Source: an uncultured Clostridia bacterium
Lineage (GTDB): Bacteria; Bacillota; Clostridia; Oscillospirales; CAG-272
Assembly: GCA_944381075.1 (NCBI GenBank)
Contig: CALWJT010000018.1
Span: forward strand, 1 to 44,424
Reading direction: 5' to 3'
Length of the DNA: 44,424 nucleotides
Within the stretch, counting starts at the first letter, position 1, and each line of letters opens with the position of its first letter. Shown here piece after piece: positions 24,898 through 32,851 of this stretch. The notes beneath the pieces are model-generated. The model saw nothing but the letters and a program-made list of their open reading frames with translations. It searched no databases and had not been told where the DNA came from. A program made the position numbers and the translations under genes.

Positions 24898-26360
24898 AAA
24901 TCCTCCTCCTCAGCCTGCTTCAGGGCATTCAGGACCGCTCTTGCCTTGTTCAAGCACTCCTCGTACTCCTTTTCGGGCACCGAATCCGCAACGATCCCCG
25001 CGCCGCTGCGGACATACACCCTTCCCTTTTTCTTGTAGGCAAGCCGGATCGCGATACAGGTATCCATATTCCCCGTAAAATCGATGTATCCGACAGCACC
25101 GCCGTAAATCCCGCGCCTGCTGTTTTCAAATAGGCCGATGAGCTGGCAGGCACGGATTTTCGGAGCGCCGGAGAGAGTCCCCGCTGGGAGCACCGCTTCG
25201 ATGGCGTCCAGCGCGTCCCTGCCGTCCGAAAGCTCCCCCCTTATCGTGGATCCGATGTGCATGACATGGGAATAGCGCTCGATCGAATGCAGCGCCTCGA
25301 CCCTCACCGTGCCGAACCGGCTGATCCTTCCAAGGTCGTTTCTGCCGAGGTCGACGAGCATATCGTGCTCGGCAAGCTCCTTTTCGTCGGAGAGAAGCTC
25401 CGTCTCAAGCGCCCGGTCCTCCGCCTCCGTCGCGCCCCGCGGCCGCGTACCGGCAAGCGGAAAAGTGTGAAGCACGCCGTTCTCCAGCTTGACGAGCGTT
25501 TCGGGAGACGCGCCGGCAGCTTCCATATCCGTTCCCGAAAAATAAAACATATAAGGGGACGGGTTGATGGTCCTGAGAACACGGTAGGTGTCAAACAGAC
25601 TTCCCTCAAAGGGAGCGCTCAGCCGGTTGGAAAGCACGATTTGGAAAACATCGCCCTCCCGGATATGGCGTTTCGCCCTTTCCACCATCGCACAATAGGC
25701 TTCTTTGTCGAACAAAGGCGTCACCTCGCCGGTGATGCGTCCCGCCGTTTCCCTTGTCCGCTCGCCTGTGCGCAGCAGCGTACAAAGACGGCGCAGCTCC
25801 AGTATCGCCCTGTTGTAGCTGACCTCGATATCACAGAGCGGCATGTTGACGATCAAAATCATTTTTTGACGAAAATTGTCAAAGGCGATGACCTTATCGA
25901 ACAGCATGAGGTCCGCATCCTGAAATTCCTCCGGATCTTTAGCACCCGAACGGACCGTGGGCTCGCTGTAGCCAAAATAATCATAGGAAAAATATCCGAC
26001 GAGCCCTCCCGTAAAGGGCGGAAGGAAGTCCAGCCGCGGGCTTTTGTACTCCGCAAGGACCTGCCGCATCACGTCGGACGGGCGCTCTGTCTCAAAGCGG
26101 ATACCGCCCGCCGTCACAACGCCATCCCTGCACGTGATCTCCATCTTCGGATCAAAGCCCAGAAAGGTATAGCGCCCCCACTTTTCCCTTTCCGCGACGG
26201 ATTCCAGCATATAGCAGTGCATGGATACGTTTTTTAAAATTCTCATCGCCTCAATCGGCGTTATCCTGTCCGACAATATCTCACAGCTCACAGGAACCGC
26301 TTTGTACCGCCCTGCCGCCGCGAACGTCTGAATCTCTTCAAGGCTCGGCCGAATCTGCAT
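24894..26360 (-). CDS. trpE: Anthranilate synthase component I
   Basis: A 488-residue chorismate-using enzyme. 'MLESV' (51-55) is the LLES-type motif of the tryptophan feedback site, so the enzyme is probably inhibited by tryptophan. The catalytic part has 'GDVFQIVLSNR', 'PLAGTRPRG', 'VDLGRNDLGRIS', 'HIGSTIRGEL' and 'GTLSGAPKIRA'. I chose the ATG at 26360, with GGGAGG upstream; the open frame to 26465 passes through the leader terminator. First gene of the trp operon, preceded by a T-box. Confidence 0.97.
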   Translation of the reverse strand: MQIRPSLEEIQTFAAAGRYKAVPVSCEILSDRITPIEAMRILKNVSMHCYMLESVAEREKWGRYTFLGFDPKMEITCRDGVVTAGGIRFETERPSDVMRQVLAEYKSPRLDFLPPFTGGLVGYFSYDYFGYSEPTVRSGAKDPEEFQDADLMLFDKVIAFDNFRQKMILIVNMPLCDIEVSYNRAILELRRLCTLLRTGERTRETAGRITGEVTPLFDKEAYCAMVERAKRHIREGDVFQIVLSNRLSAPFEGSLFDTYRVLRTINPSPYMFYFSGTDMEAAGASPETLVKLENGVLHTFPLAGTRPRGATEAEDRALETELLSDEKELAEHDMLVDLGRNDLGRISRFGTVRVEALHSIERYSHVMHIGSTIRGELSDGRDALDAIEAVLPAGTLSGAPKIRACQLIGLFENSRRGIYGGAVGYIDFTGNMDTCIAIRLAYKKKGRVYVRSGAGIVADSVPEKEYEECLNKARAVLNALKQAEEEDL

Positions 26361-26379
26361 CTGTTTTTCCTCCCGCAGC

Positions 26380-26412
26380 AAAAAAAATTCCTCCGGCTTC
26401 TGCCGGAGGAAT
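26380..26412 (-). terminator. T-box leader terminator before trpE
   Basis: On the minus strand ATTCCTCCGGC, loop AGAA, GCCGGAGGAAT, then a run of T (perfect 11-bp stem, 26412-26387, T-run to 26380). It lies just upstream of the trpE ribosome binding site, the place of the regulated terminator of a T-box. Uncharged tRNA-Trp should favour the alternative antiterminator. Confidence 0.9.
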
Positions 26413-26737
26413 ACGGCGGGAAGACTTTCCCGTCCCAACAACAAAAAATCCCCGACAGAACCCATTTTCTGTCAAGGACGAATAATCATCTTATCCGCGG
26501 TGCCACCTTGATTCGCATTCTTCAAAGAATGCGCCCTTGCAGGATACCAACATATCCCCGGCAACTGACGTATGCCTCCACGTTGCAGAATACTCGGAAA
26601 GAAGGCATCGGCCTCCTTCTCCTTTGACTGCACCCTCCGCGGTCCATTTGCCAAGCAGTTTCTAACCCGGCTCTCAGCGCCGCGGGCTCTCTGTATAGGC
26701 TTGCATGACGTTATCTCCGCTTCAACGGTTTCTGAAT
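26380..26737 (-). promoter_or_regulatory. Tryptophan-specific T-box riboswitch
   Basis: The leader of about 360 nt has the T-box element AAGGTGGCACCGCGG (26509-26495), close to the consensus AGGGUGGNACCGCG. The tRNA-binding bulge reads UGGC, whose last base pairs with discriminator G73, the base of bacterial tRNA-Trp. In Stem I the specifier loop contains AAATGGACC, with UGG (Trp) at 26646-26644. A Stem III-like hairpin (GCATTCTTTGAAGAATGC) precedes the T-box sequence. Terminator and target gene agree on tryptophan. Confidence 0.93.
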
Positions 26738-26743
26738 GGTGCC

Positions 26744-26772
26744 ATTGTATCACAAGATTTTCATCTTGTCAA
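26744..26772 (-). promoter_or_regulatory. Consensus sigma-A promoter of the trp operon
   Basis: -35 TTGACA (26772-26767), 17-nt spacer, -10 TACAAT (26749-26744). Predicted start near 26737, just before the T-box leader. Confidence 0.92.
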
Positions 26773-27148
26773 TAGCTTCTTCCGATTTTTTTCTTCGGTC
26801 GGCGTTTCCTTTTACAAAGGCATATCAGGATGTGGCTTCCCTATGGAGCCGGCTCCCTGCCCCGCTCTGCCGGAATCCCCGCCGCAGCCCCAAGGGGACT
26901 GCCTCTCTTTTCTTGCGCGGAATCCTCTTTGCAGTCATGGAAAATCTGCTGCAAGGCTCAGGATTTTCCTTTTCCCCCCGCCGGACGGCGCAGGATCAAA
27001 AGAGCTCCCCCGGGACCATGTCATTTTTCAAGCTCTTTCCCTTTCAACGGAGAAAGGCGTTTTGTTCGTTCCTTCTCCGTTCTGATTTTGAGCCTCTGTC
27101 CCGCGGCGAAATGCACCTTTCATCCCGCGCCGGAACCGCATCCTGTGC
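26773..27148. other. Intergenic stretch between trp promoter and lactonase operon end
   Basis: About 375 bases with no gene I can support. A weak hairpin (CCTTTC...GAAAGG near 27041-27058) may end the lactonase operon, but it has no good T-run. Open frames here lack motifs. Confidence 0.5.
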
Positions 27149-28117
27149 TCACGACGCGCCGCACGGACGTCCGACCACGCAGAACGCTTTTTCGAATCTC
27201 CCAGGGATCGGCGCCGGACGCGCTCCCTCCCCGACCCGCATCCCATAGGCGCCTCCCCGCTCGTTGGCGCAGACGGCAAATCCGCCGAAAAGCGCGAAAT
27301 CCCGCGGAGACACGCCGCCTGTCGGCATGGAATAAAGGTATGCAAGCCGTCCGCCGTCAGCTTCAAAGACGGAAATACGGCTGTCGGTCCGGCTGGCCGC
27401 GTATACCCGCCCGCTTCGATACCGGACAGCGGACGGCATGCCCCCGTCCAGCGGGACGCTGCCAAGATAGGCAAAATTTCCGTTTGCATAGGACAGCGCG
27501 GAAAGCGTCGACGAAAGCTCGTTCACGCAATACGCAAATGCGCCGTCCTCGGAGAACACGAGATGCCGGCAGCCGCAGCCGACGGGCATACTCAGCCTTG
27601 ACACCTCATGCAGCGCAGGATCATAGGTAAAGATCGTATCCATTCCAAGGTCCGCGCAGACAAGATACCTTCCGTCAGGCGTCGGCGCGATGTAGTGCGG
27701 ATGCGCCATATCCTGCCTTGCCGGATCCGCGCCGGCGCCGTGATGGACGACAAGACGGCTGTCTGTCCCGTCTTGCGGCAGCCGGATCACGCTGCCGGAA
27801 AGATAATTCGCCGCATATACCGCGCCGAATGCCGCGCAAAGATGACAGCCGACCGCGCCCTCGGTCGGAACGATATCCGACGCCGCGCCAAGGGCTCCAT
27901 CCGCCCCAATGGGAAAAGCGCAGACGCCGCTGCTCTCGTTTTCCGCGAACGGCGCACGCAGCAGAGCATAAAGCGTGTCCCCGTCGAAAGCGAGATACAT
28001 CGGGCGGTCGGCGGGCGTCTTTCCGATTGGAGAAAGCGCGCCGTCCGAGTCCATGATATAGTGAAAAATCCCGCCTGCGGGATACGGCGAGCAGTCCGCA
28101 ATGTAGAGATGCGTCAT
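27149..28117 (-). CDS. Lactonase family beta-propeller (6-phosphogluconolactonase/YbhE-like)
   Basis: A 322-residue protein with repeated propeller blades. Characteristic stretches are 'AANYLSGSVIRLP', 'HPHYIAPTPDGRYLVCADLGMD', 'CRHLVFSEDGAFAYCVNEL' and 'GMPSAVRYRSGRVYAASR', as in the YbhE lactonase family. It probably opens an aldonolactone; the gene context (dehydratase, SDR, RraA-like) supports sugar-lactone hydrolysis. The ATG at 28117 has GAGG upstream and lies 16 nt after the RraA-like stop. The extended open frame upstream is rejected. Unusually rich in Cys for the family. Confidence 0.85.
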   Translation of the reverse strand: MTHLYIADCSPYPAGGIFHYIMDSDGALSPIGKTPADRPMYLAFDGDTLYALLRAPFAENESSGVCAFPIGADGALGAASDIVPTEGAVGCHLCAAFGAVYAANYLSGSVIRLPQDGTDSRLVVHHGAGADPARQDMAHPHYIAPTPDGRYLVCADLGMDTIFTYDPALHEVSRLSMPVGCGCRHLVFSEDGAFAYCVNELSSTLSALSYANGNFAYLGSVPLDGGMPSAVRYRSGRVYAASRTDSRISVFEADGGRLAYLYSMPTGGVSPRDFALFGGFAVCANERGGAYGMRVGEGARPAPIPGRFEKAFCVVGRPCGAS

Positions 28118-28133
28118 AAGAATGTCCTCGTTC

Positions 28134-29036
28134 TCAAAGCGCGCTCTGCGTGTCGTTCGGGTCGCCGTTTCGCGCGAGGTCATACTCACGGGACCAGTCG
28201 AGATCACGGTACTTTTCACCGCGCGGGTCATTTTGGATGAAATCCATGAGCATGTCGAGCATTTCCTCGCTCCATGTATTTTTATCGATCTGCGCCGTGG
28301 TAAATTTGCCGGCCGTGATCATTTCAAAGCCGAAATCGTCCTTTACATGCGTCTTCGCTGCGCCGTCCACGACCTCCGGGACCAGATGCGCAGGGATGAA
28401 CAGCACGCCGCCGCCCGCGCCGAATACGATATCGCCCGGCAGGACCGTCGCCTTTCCGATCCGGGTGATGCCGTTGAAGTCCTTGATGATGAATTCCCGG
28501 ATCGGAGTCGGGTCGATGCCGCGGTAGTAAACCTGGACGCCCTCCACCTTTTTCATCTGCTCCACGTCGCGGATGCCGCCCCAGATGACGGCGCCGCCGT
28601 TCCCCGTGCGTTTTTTGATCGCCGTTGTCAGATTGCCGCCGAGAAAGGTCCCCTTGTAGATTTTGTCGTACATGTCGACGACCGCGACATCACCGTCCGT
28701 CAGCGAATCCACGACCCATTGATTGAAGGTCCCTTTCCGCCCCTGCGCAGCGCCTGCCGCCATCGTGACGTCGAAAAGGTCCGGCCGCGTCGGGACATAG
28801 GTCGCCGTAACCGCACGGCCGATCAGCTTTCTTCCGTCGTCGTGGAGCGTATGCAGATCGCCCTCAAACTGCGTGATATACCCCTGCGTAAAAATCGGCT
28901 TCCAAAGCTCCTCGAGCGTCATGCCCTTCATCGCCTCAAGATACTTGTCCGGGACCCTCGGCCTGCCGTCCGGAAAGCGCTCGCCGTGCCAAAGCGGGGT
29001 GAGCGCAAGGATCTCTTCTCTGTCGCTGAATTTCAT
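28134..29036 (-). CDS. RraA-like aldolase family protein
   Basis: A 300-residue protein with the RraA fold: 'DGDVAVVDMYDKIYKGTFLGGNLTTAIKKR' and 'GGAVIWGGIRDVEQM', in which GGN and the adjacent Arg-Asp (IRD) correspond to the substrate- and metal-binding residues of 4-hydroxy-4-methyl-2-oxoglutarate aldolases. It is longer than RraA itself (about 160 residues), with N-terminal and C-terminal extensions, as in members found in sugar-acid operons. I infer retro-aldol cleavage or decarboxylation of a 2-keto-3-deoxy sugar acid. A role as an RNase E regulator is unlikely given the context. Confidence 0.82.
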   Translation of the reverse strand: MKFSDREEILALTPLWHGERFPDGRPRVPDKYLEAMKGMTLEELWKPIFTQGYITQFEGDLHTLHDDGRKLIGRAVTATYVPTRPDLFDVTMAAGAAQGRKGTFNQWVVDSLTDGDVAVVDMYDKIYKGTFLGGNLTTAIKKRTGNGGAVIWGGIRDVEQMKKVEGVQVYYRGIDPTPIREFIIKDFNGITRIGKATVLPGDIVFGAGGGVLFIPAHLVPEVVDGAAKTHVKDDFGFEMITAGKFTTAQIDKNTWSEEMLDMLMDFIQNDPRGEKYRDLDWSREYDLARNGDPNDTQSAL

Positions 29037-29057
29037 ATCCTATCCTTTCCCACGGCG

Positions 29058-29786
29058 TCAGAGCGCCATGCCTCCGTCCACCGTGATATCCGTTCCCGTG
29101 ACGTATCTGCCCTCGTCGGAGCAAAGAAAAAGTGCCGCGCAGGCGATATCATAGCTGCTGCCGACATATCCGCAGGGGATGCCCGCAAGGACTTTTTTTG
29201 AATACGCCGCATCGGCAAGCGCGCCGGCGTTGCGCGGCGTATCGATAACGCCGGGGGAAATGTTGTTGACCGTGATCCCATATGGCGCTTCCTGCTTGGC
29301 GATATTGCGCACAAGGCTCATCACCGCGCATTTTGTCGCGGCGTAAACCGCCATGTCGGCGTGCGGCCGGTACTGCTGGACGCTGCCGACGGTGAGGATC
29401 CTGCCCTTTCCCTTTTCCCTCATCGAGGCGGAATACCGCTGCATCAGGGCAAGCGTGCTGCGGAAATTCACCTGAAGCTGCGTTTCCAGCTCGGGATCGC
29501 CGATCTCGTACCATTTGGTACGGTACTGCACGCTTGCGTTGCAGACGAGGATATCCACATCGCCCGTCTTTTCATAAAGCGCCGCGGCCGCATCCCTTTC
29601 GGAAAGGTCACAGACGCACCAAAGCGGACTGTCCAGCGCCTCCGCCGTCTTTTTCGCCTTTTCCGCATCTCTTGAGCCGTGTATCCAGACGCTTGCGCCA
29701 CTTTTCAAAAAAACATCCGCGACCGCACGGCCGATGCCCTGCGTGGAACCCGTGACAAGCGCGGTCTTTCCCGTTAAATCAAACAT
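29058..29786 (-). CDS. Short-chain dehydrogenase/reductase
   Basis: A 242-residue classical SDR: TGSTQGIG cofactor loop near residue 12, 'CNAS' (a variant of NNAG), catalytic Ser in 'VGSVQQ', YAATK as YxxxK, and 'NNISPGVIDTP'. It probably oxidises a sugar or a keto-deoxy sugar acid with NAD(P), as second gene of the operon. Substrate undetermined. Confidence 0.92.
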   Translation of the reverse strand: MFDLTGKTALVTGSTQGIGRAVADVFLKSGASVWIHGSRDAEKAKKTAEALDSPLWCVCDLSERDAAAALYEKTGDVDILVCNASVQYRTKWYEIGDPELETQLQVNFRSTLALMQRYSASMREKGKGRILTVGSVQQYRPHADMAVYAATKCAVMSLVRNIAKQEAPYGITVNNISPGVIDTPRNAGALADAAYSKKVLAGIPCGYVGSSYDIACAALFLCSDEGRYVTGTDITVDGGMAL

Positions 29787-29825
29787 AGAATCCCTTCCTT
29801 TGTCCGTTTCGCTCCGCCGGAGCGT

Positions 29826-31166
29826 TCAGCTCCATTCTCTGTCGTTGGACCATTCGCCGTCCCATTCCTCCGTCGGCTTCCATGCAACAGGATGCTTGGG
29901 ATGCAAATGCTCCGCTATTGCCTCTTCGTTCAGCTCATCGATGCCGAGTCCCGGCCGATCGGGAACGGCAATAAAGCCATCCTCGACAAGCGGATTCGGA
30001 AGCCCGCATACAAGCTCGTTCCATTTCGGACAGTCGGCGGAATGGAATTCGACCGCGAGAACGTTCCGAATCGCCGCCGCGCAGTGTACTGCGGCCATGC
30101 AGCCGACAGGACTTTCCGCCATGTGTACCGCCATCGAAACGCCGTATCGATCGCAAAGACCGCCCAGCTTTTTCATCTGCATGGCGCCGCCTATGGTCAA
30201 AACGTCGGGATGGACCACCGATACGCCGCCCGCCGCCATGAGCGGCTCAAAATTTTCGGCAAGATAGATATCTTCGCCCGTGCAGATCGGGACCGTCGTA
30301 CTGCGCGAGATCCGCGCGTATTGCTCCGTATACTGCCACGGGGCAACATCCTCCATCCACGCAAGGCCATACGGCTCAAGCCGGCGAGCCGCACGGATCA
30401 CATCCTCCGGCGCTATGTGGCCGAGGTGGTCCACGGCAAGCGGAATCTCATACCCGATGACCTCCCGGACCTCTCTTACATAGTTTTCCAGATAATCAAG
30501 CCCCTTTTCCGTGATGTGGATGCCGGTGGCATAGTGCGGGATCGTAAAGACCTCATAGTTTTTACCAAGCATGAGGCTTCGGTCGATGGAACCGCTCTGG
30601 TGCGTGATCGCCTTCATGGAATACCGCTTATAATCCTCCAGCATGCCCGCCGGTGCGCAGAGACAGCCCTCCTCGTCAAACATAAGCTCAATCCCAAGAT
30701 CCATTTTAAGAAAGGTAAAGCCCATCTCCATGCGTTTTTTCAAGGCGAGCCCCATATCATGTCCGGTGTGCCTGCCGTCGACGTCCGTATCGCAGTATAC
30801 GCGCACGCGGTCCCGATATTTGCCTCCCAGCAGCTGATAAAGCGGGATACCGTAGGCCTTGCCTACGATGTCGAGAAGAGCGATTTCGATCCCCGATACG
30901 CCGCCGCCCTGCCTGCTGTGTCCGCCGAACTGCCGGATGCGGTGAAAGAGCTTTTCCACATTCAGCGGATTCTCGCCTAAGATCCTGCTCTTGAGCACGA
31001 GCGCATAGGTCGCGCTCGAGGCGTCCCGGCATTCGCCGTAGCCGACGATCCCCTGATTGGTATACAGCTTGAGCAGGATGCAGCGCTTGGGAACGCCGTC
31101 GATCTCCGCTACCCGCATATCGGTGAGCTTCAGCTCGCTCGGAGAGGAATAGGTGTTAAAAGCCAT
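29826..31166 (-). CDS. Enolase-superfamily sugar-acid dehydratase (mandelate racemase type)
   Basis: A 446-residue protein. N-terminal capping domain to about residue 125, then a TIM barrel. Metal ligands are the Asp in 'AVDHLGH', Glu in 'WMEDV' and Glu in 'TGEDIY'; 'VHMAESP' supplies the catalytic His; 'LKMDLG' is the second-strand base. This matches mannonate/galactonate dehydratase-like members that turn an aldonate into a 2-keto-3-deoxy acid. The ATG at 31166 follows AAAAGGAGG. First gene of the four-gene operon, divergent from AraC. Confidence 0.88.
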   Translation of the reverse strand: MAFNTYSSPSELKLTDMRVAEIDGVPKRCILLKLYTNQGIVGYGECRDASSATYALVLKSRILGENPLNVEKLFHRIRQFGGHSRQGGGVSGIEIALLDIVGKAYGIPLYQLLGGKYRDRVRVYCDTDVDGRHTGHDMGLALKKRMEMGFTFLKMDLGIELMFDEEGCLCAPAGMLEDYKRYSMKAITHQSGSIDRSLMLGKNYEVFTIPHYATGIHITEKGLDYLENYVREVREVIGYEIPLAVDHLGHIAPEDVIRAARRLEPYGLAWMEDVAPWQYTEQYARISRSTTVPICTGEDIYLAENFEPLMAAGGVSVVHPDVLTIGGAMQMKKLGGLCDRYGVSMAVHMAESPVGCMAAVHCAAAIRNVLAVEFHSADCPKWNELVCGLPNPLVEDGFIAVPDRPGLGIDELNEEAIAEHLHPKHPVAWKPTEEWDGEWSNDREWS

Positions 31167-31222
31167 TTTTCTCCTCCTTTTGTTTTTTCTTTCATTGTAC
31201 CATCCGGAAGCGGCCCATACTA

Positions 31223-31257
31223 CCATTATATTATGAGATTTGCAAATAATATTATGG
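31223..31257. promoter_or_regulatory. Palindromic site between the enolase and AraC genes
   Basis: An imperfect palindrome (CCATTATATTATG ... AATATTATGG) is centred on the perfect ATTTGCAAAT (31238-31247). It lies in the 151-nt divergent gap. It is a candidate operator for the AraC-type regulator. Confidence 0.45.
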
Positions 31258-31263
31258 CATCGG

Positions 31264-31293
31264 TTGACATCCAAACCCCTTCCGCGTTATAAT
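31264..31293 (+). promoter_or_regulatory. Consensus promoter of the AraC-type regulator
   Basis: -35 TTGACA (31264-31269), 18-nt spacer, -10 TATAAT (31288-31293). Both boxes are perfect; predicted start near 31300. Confidence 0.9.
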
Positions 31294-31317
31294 GAAAAGA
31301 AAAGGGGGAGACAAGCA

Positions 31318-32205
31318 ATGGCCGAGAACGAATTTTTGCATATATTCCGCTCCCATGCGGCGGCAAGAAACGGTTTTTTCCGCAATCACCGCCACAGTGC
31401 GTTTGAAATCTCCCTGATTCTGTCCGGAGAGGGAAAATACAGGACGGATAACCGGATTTTCGATATCGAAAGCGGCGACATTTTCCTATATCATACCAAC
31501 GAACCGCACTGCATCACGGATATATATGGAACGCAGGAAATGGAAATTTTAAACATCCACTTTGAGCCGCGCTATCTGTGGACCTTTTCCGAGGACATGA
31601 AATATCTGCAAACAATATTCCGCCGCAGTACGCGAGCCGACAACCGGATACCAAGCGGCGATCCGCTAAATTCCGAGGTCTGCACGCTCATGCTCGATGC
31701 ACAGCGGGAATACGAACGGCGGGACGCAGGATACGAACGTCTCCTGCACGGCGATATCCTAAAAATTCTGATCCTGCTCGCAAGGAATGAAAACGCCGTC
31801 ATCCCGGAGGGGAGCACCGATTCCGAAACGCTTTCTAAAATCAACGGATCCATGGATTATATCTGCGAGCACTTCTCAGAGCCGATCACGCTCCGGGATA
31901 TCGCGGCGACCGCCGGACTTTGCCGAACCTACTACTGCTCCGTATTCAAGGAGCTGAACGGCATGACGCCATGGGACTATGTGAGCATCAAGCGAATCGA
32001 ACATGCGATGCACCTTCTAAGGGAAAGCGACAGCACGATATTGAACATCGCCCTGCAAAGCGGCTTCAACAACACGGCAAATTTCAACCGTATCTTCAAA
32101 AACGTCACCGGACTGACCCCGCGGGATTACCGAAGAACGAAAAGAGGCGACGGGGATCCTGCAAGCGCCGGCGGAACACACAGAAGAAAGGGCGTTTTGC
32201 CATGA
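31318..32205 (+). CDS. AraC-family transcriptional regulator
   Basis: A 295-residue regulator. N-terminal cupin with 'FRNHRHSAFEISLILSGEGKY' and 'GDIFLYHTNEPHCI'. C-terminal double HTH: 'EPITLRDIAATAGLCRTYYCSVFKELNG' and 'NIALQSGFNNTANFNRIFKNVTGLTPRDYRR'. It probably senses a sugar or sugar acid and controls the divergent dehydratase operon. GGGGGAG precedes the ATG at 31318; the longer open frame from 31240 would start upstream of its own promoter. Confidence 0.93.
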   Translation: MAENEFLHIFRSHAAARNGFFRNHRHSAFEISLILSGEGKYRTDNRIFDIESGDIFLYHTNEPHCITDIYGTQEMEILNIHFEPRYLWTFSEDMKYLQTIFRRSTRADNRIPSGDPLNSEVCTLMLDAQREYERRDAGYERLLHGDILKILILLARNENAVIPEGSTDSETLSKINGSMDYICEHFSEPITLRDIAATAGLCRTYYCSVFKELNGMTPWDYVSIKRIEHAMHLLRESDSTILNIALQSGFNNTANFNRIFKNVTGLTPRDYRRTKRGDGDPASAGGTHRRKGVLP

Positions 32206-32210
32206 AAAAC

Positions 32211-32245
32211 AAAAAAAGTCCGGAATCGAATTCCGGACTTTTTTT
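32211..32245. terminator. Bidirectional terminator after the AraC gene
   Basis: AAAAAAAGTCCGGAAT, loop CGA, ATTCCGGACTTTTTTT: a 16-bp stem with A and T tracts on both sides. It ends araC-type transcription and the leftward HtrA/sigma/repeat operon (stop at 32411). Confidence 0.93.
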
Positions 32246-32410
32246 GTGCTTGAACGGGACGGCTTTCTACGGCAGATCGTTTTGGGTCCGAGCAGGCGGA
32301 CGCTGCCCGACGCCTCACAAGCGACGATGGGACCGTACCCATCGGAGAAGGGGGCGCCGTGCGAACAATCTTAAGCCTAACAGATTTTCCGATAACAGCA
32401 GACCGGCCTC

Positions 32411-32836
32411 TTAAGCGGCGGAAGCGGCGGCGGTATCCGCCGCACTGCCGTCGACCGGCTCCTCCGTCTCTTCCCCGTCGGCGCCCGTAGTATCGCTCGT
32501 CTCTGTTTCGCTGCCGTCGACCGGCTCCTCCGTCTCTTCCCCATCGGTGCCCGTAGTGTCGCTCGTCTCTGTTTCGCTGCTGTCGACCGGCTCCTCCGTC
32601 TCTTCCCCATCGGCGCCCGTAGTGTCGCTCGTCTCTGTTTCGCTGCTGTCGACCGGCTCGGCATCATTCCCGCCGGCAAGCAGAACAGCGCCAACGACAA
32701 GGCCGACAATCAAAAGACAGGGGATAACCGAAATCAGCGCGATTTTCATTCTTTTTTGCTTGGTCTTCTGCTCAAGAGGCACGGCGGCAGATTCCATGGC
32801 AGAAATCACCGCAGATTCTATTGCCCGTGTCACCAT
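32411..32836 (-). CDS. Single-TM protein with acidic 22-residue tandem repeats
   Basis: A 141-residue protein. Residues 1-29 are a cytoplasmic start with mixed charge, 31-55 one hydrophobic TM segment (KIALISVIPCLLIVGLVVGA), and 58-128 contain three copies of a 22-residue Glu/Asp/Thr/Ser unit, EPVDSSETETSDTTG-type plus ADGEETE, ending in an Ala-rich tail. No signal peptidase site, so it is probably a type II or N-in anchor with the repeats outside. It starts 15 nt after the sigma gene, as an anti-sigma gene often does, but its short cytoplasmic part does not match an anti-sigma fold I know. Function unknown. Confidence 0.6.
   Translation of the reverse strand: MVTRAIESAVISAMESAAVPLEQKTKQKRMKIALISVIPCLLIVGLVVGAVLLAGGNDAEPVDSSETETSDTTGADGEETEEPVDSSETETSDTTGTDGEETEEPVDGSETETSDTTGADGEETEEPVDGSAADTAAASAA
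32450..32647. repeat. Three 66-bp in-frame tandem repeats
   Basis: Units begin at the GTCGAC sites at 32450, 32516 and 32582; a fourth begins at 32648 and breaks off after about 12 bases. Units differ at a few positions. A period of 66 keeps the reading frame, so slippage or recombination would change the length of the exported stalk by 22 residues. Confidence 0.9.
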
Positions 32837-32851
32837 GCAGCCATCCTGCGC

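Noticed and set aside
26361-26465. N-terminal extension of trpE
   Set aside because: The extension would be encoded by the T-box terminator hairpin; the ATG at 26360 has a strong ribosome binding site and fits the family.
32450-32647. Tandem repeats as a CRISPR array
   Set aside because: Units are adjacent, coding and without spacers; they encode a repeat stalk in a membrane protein.
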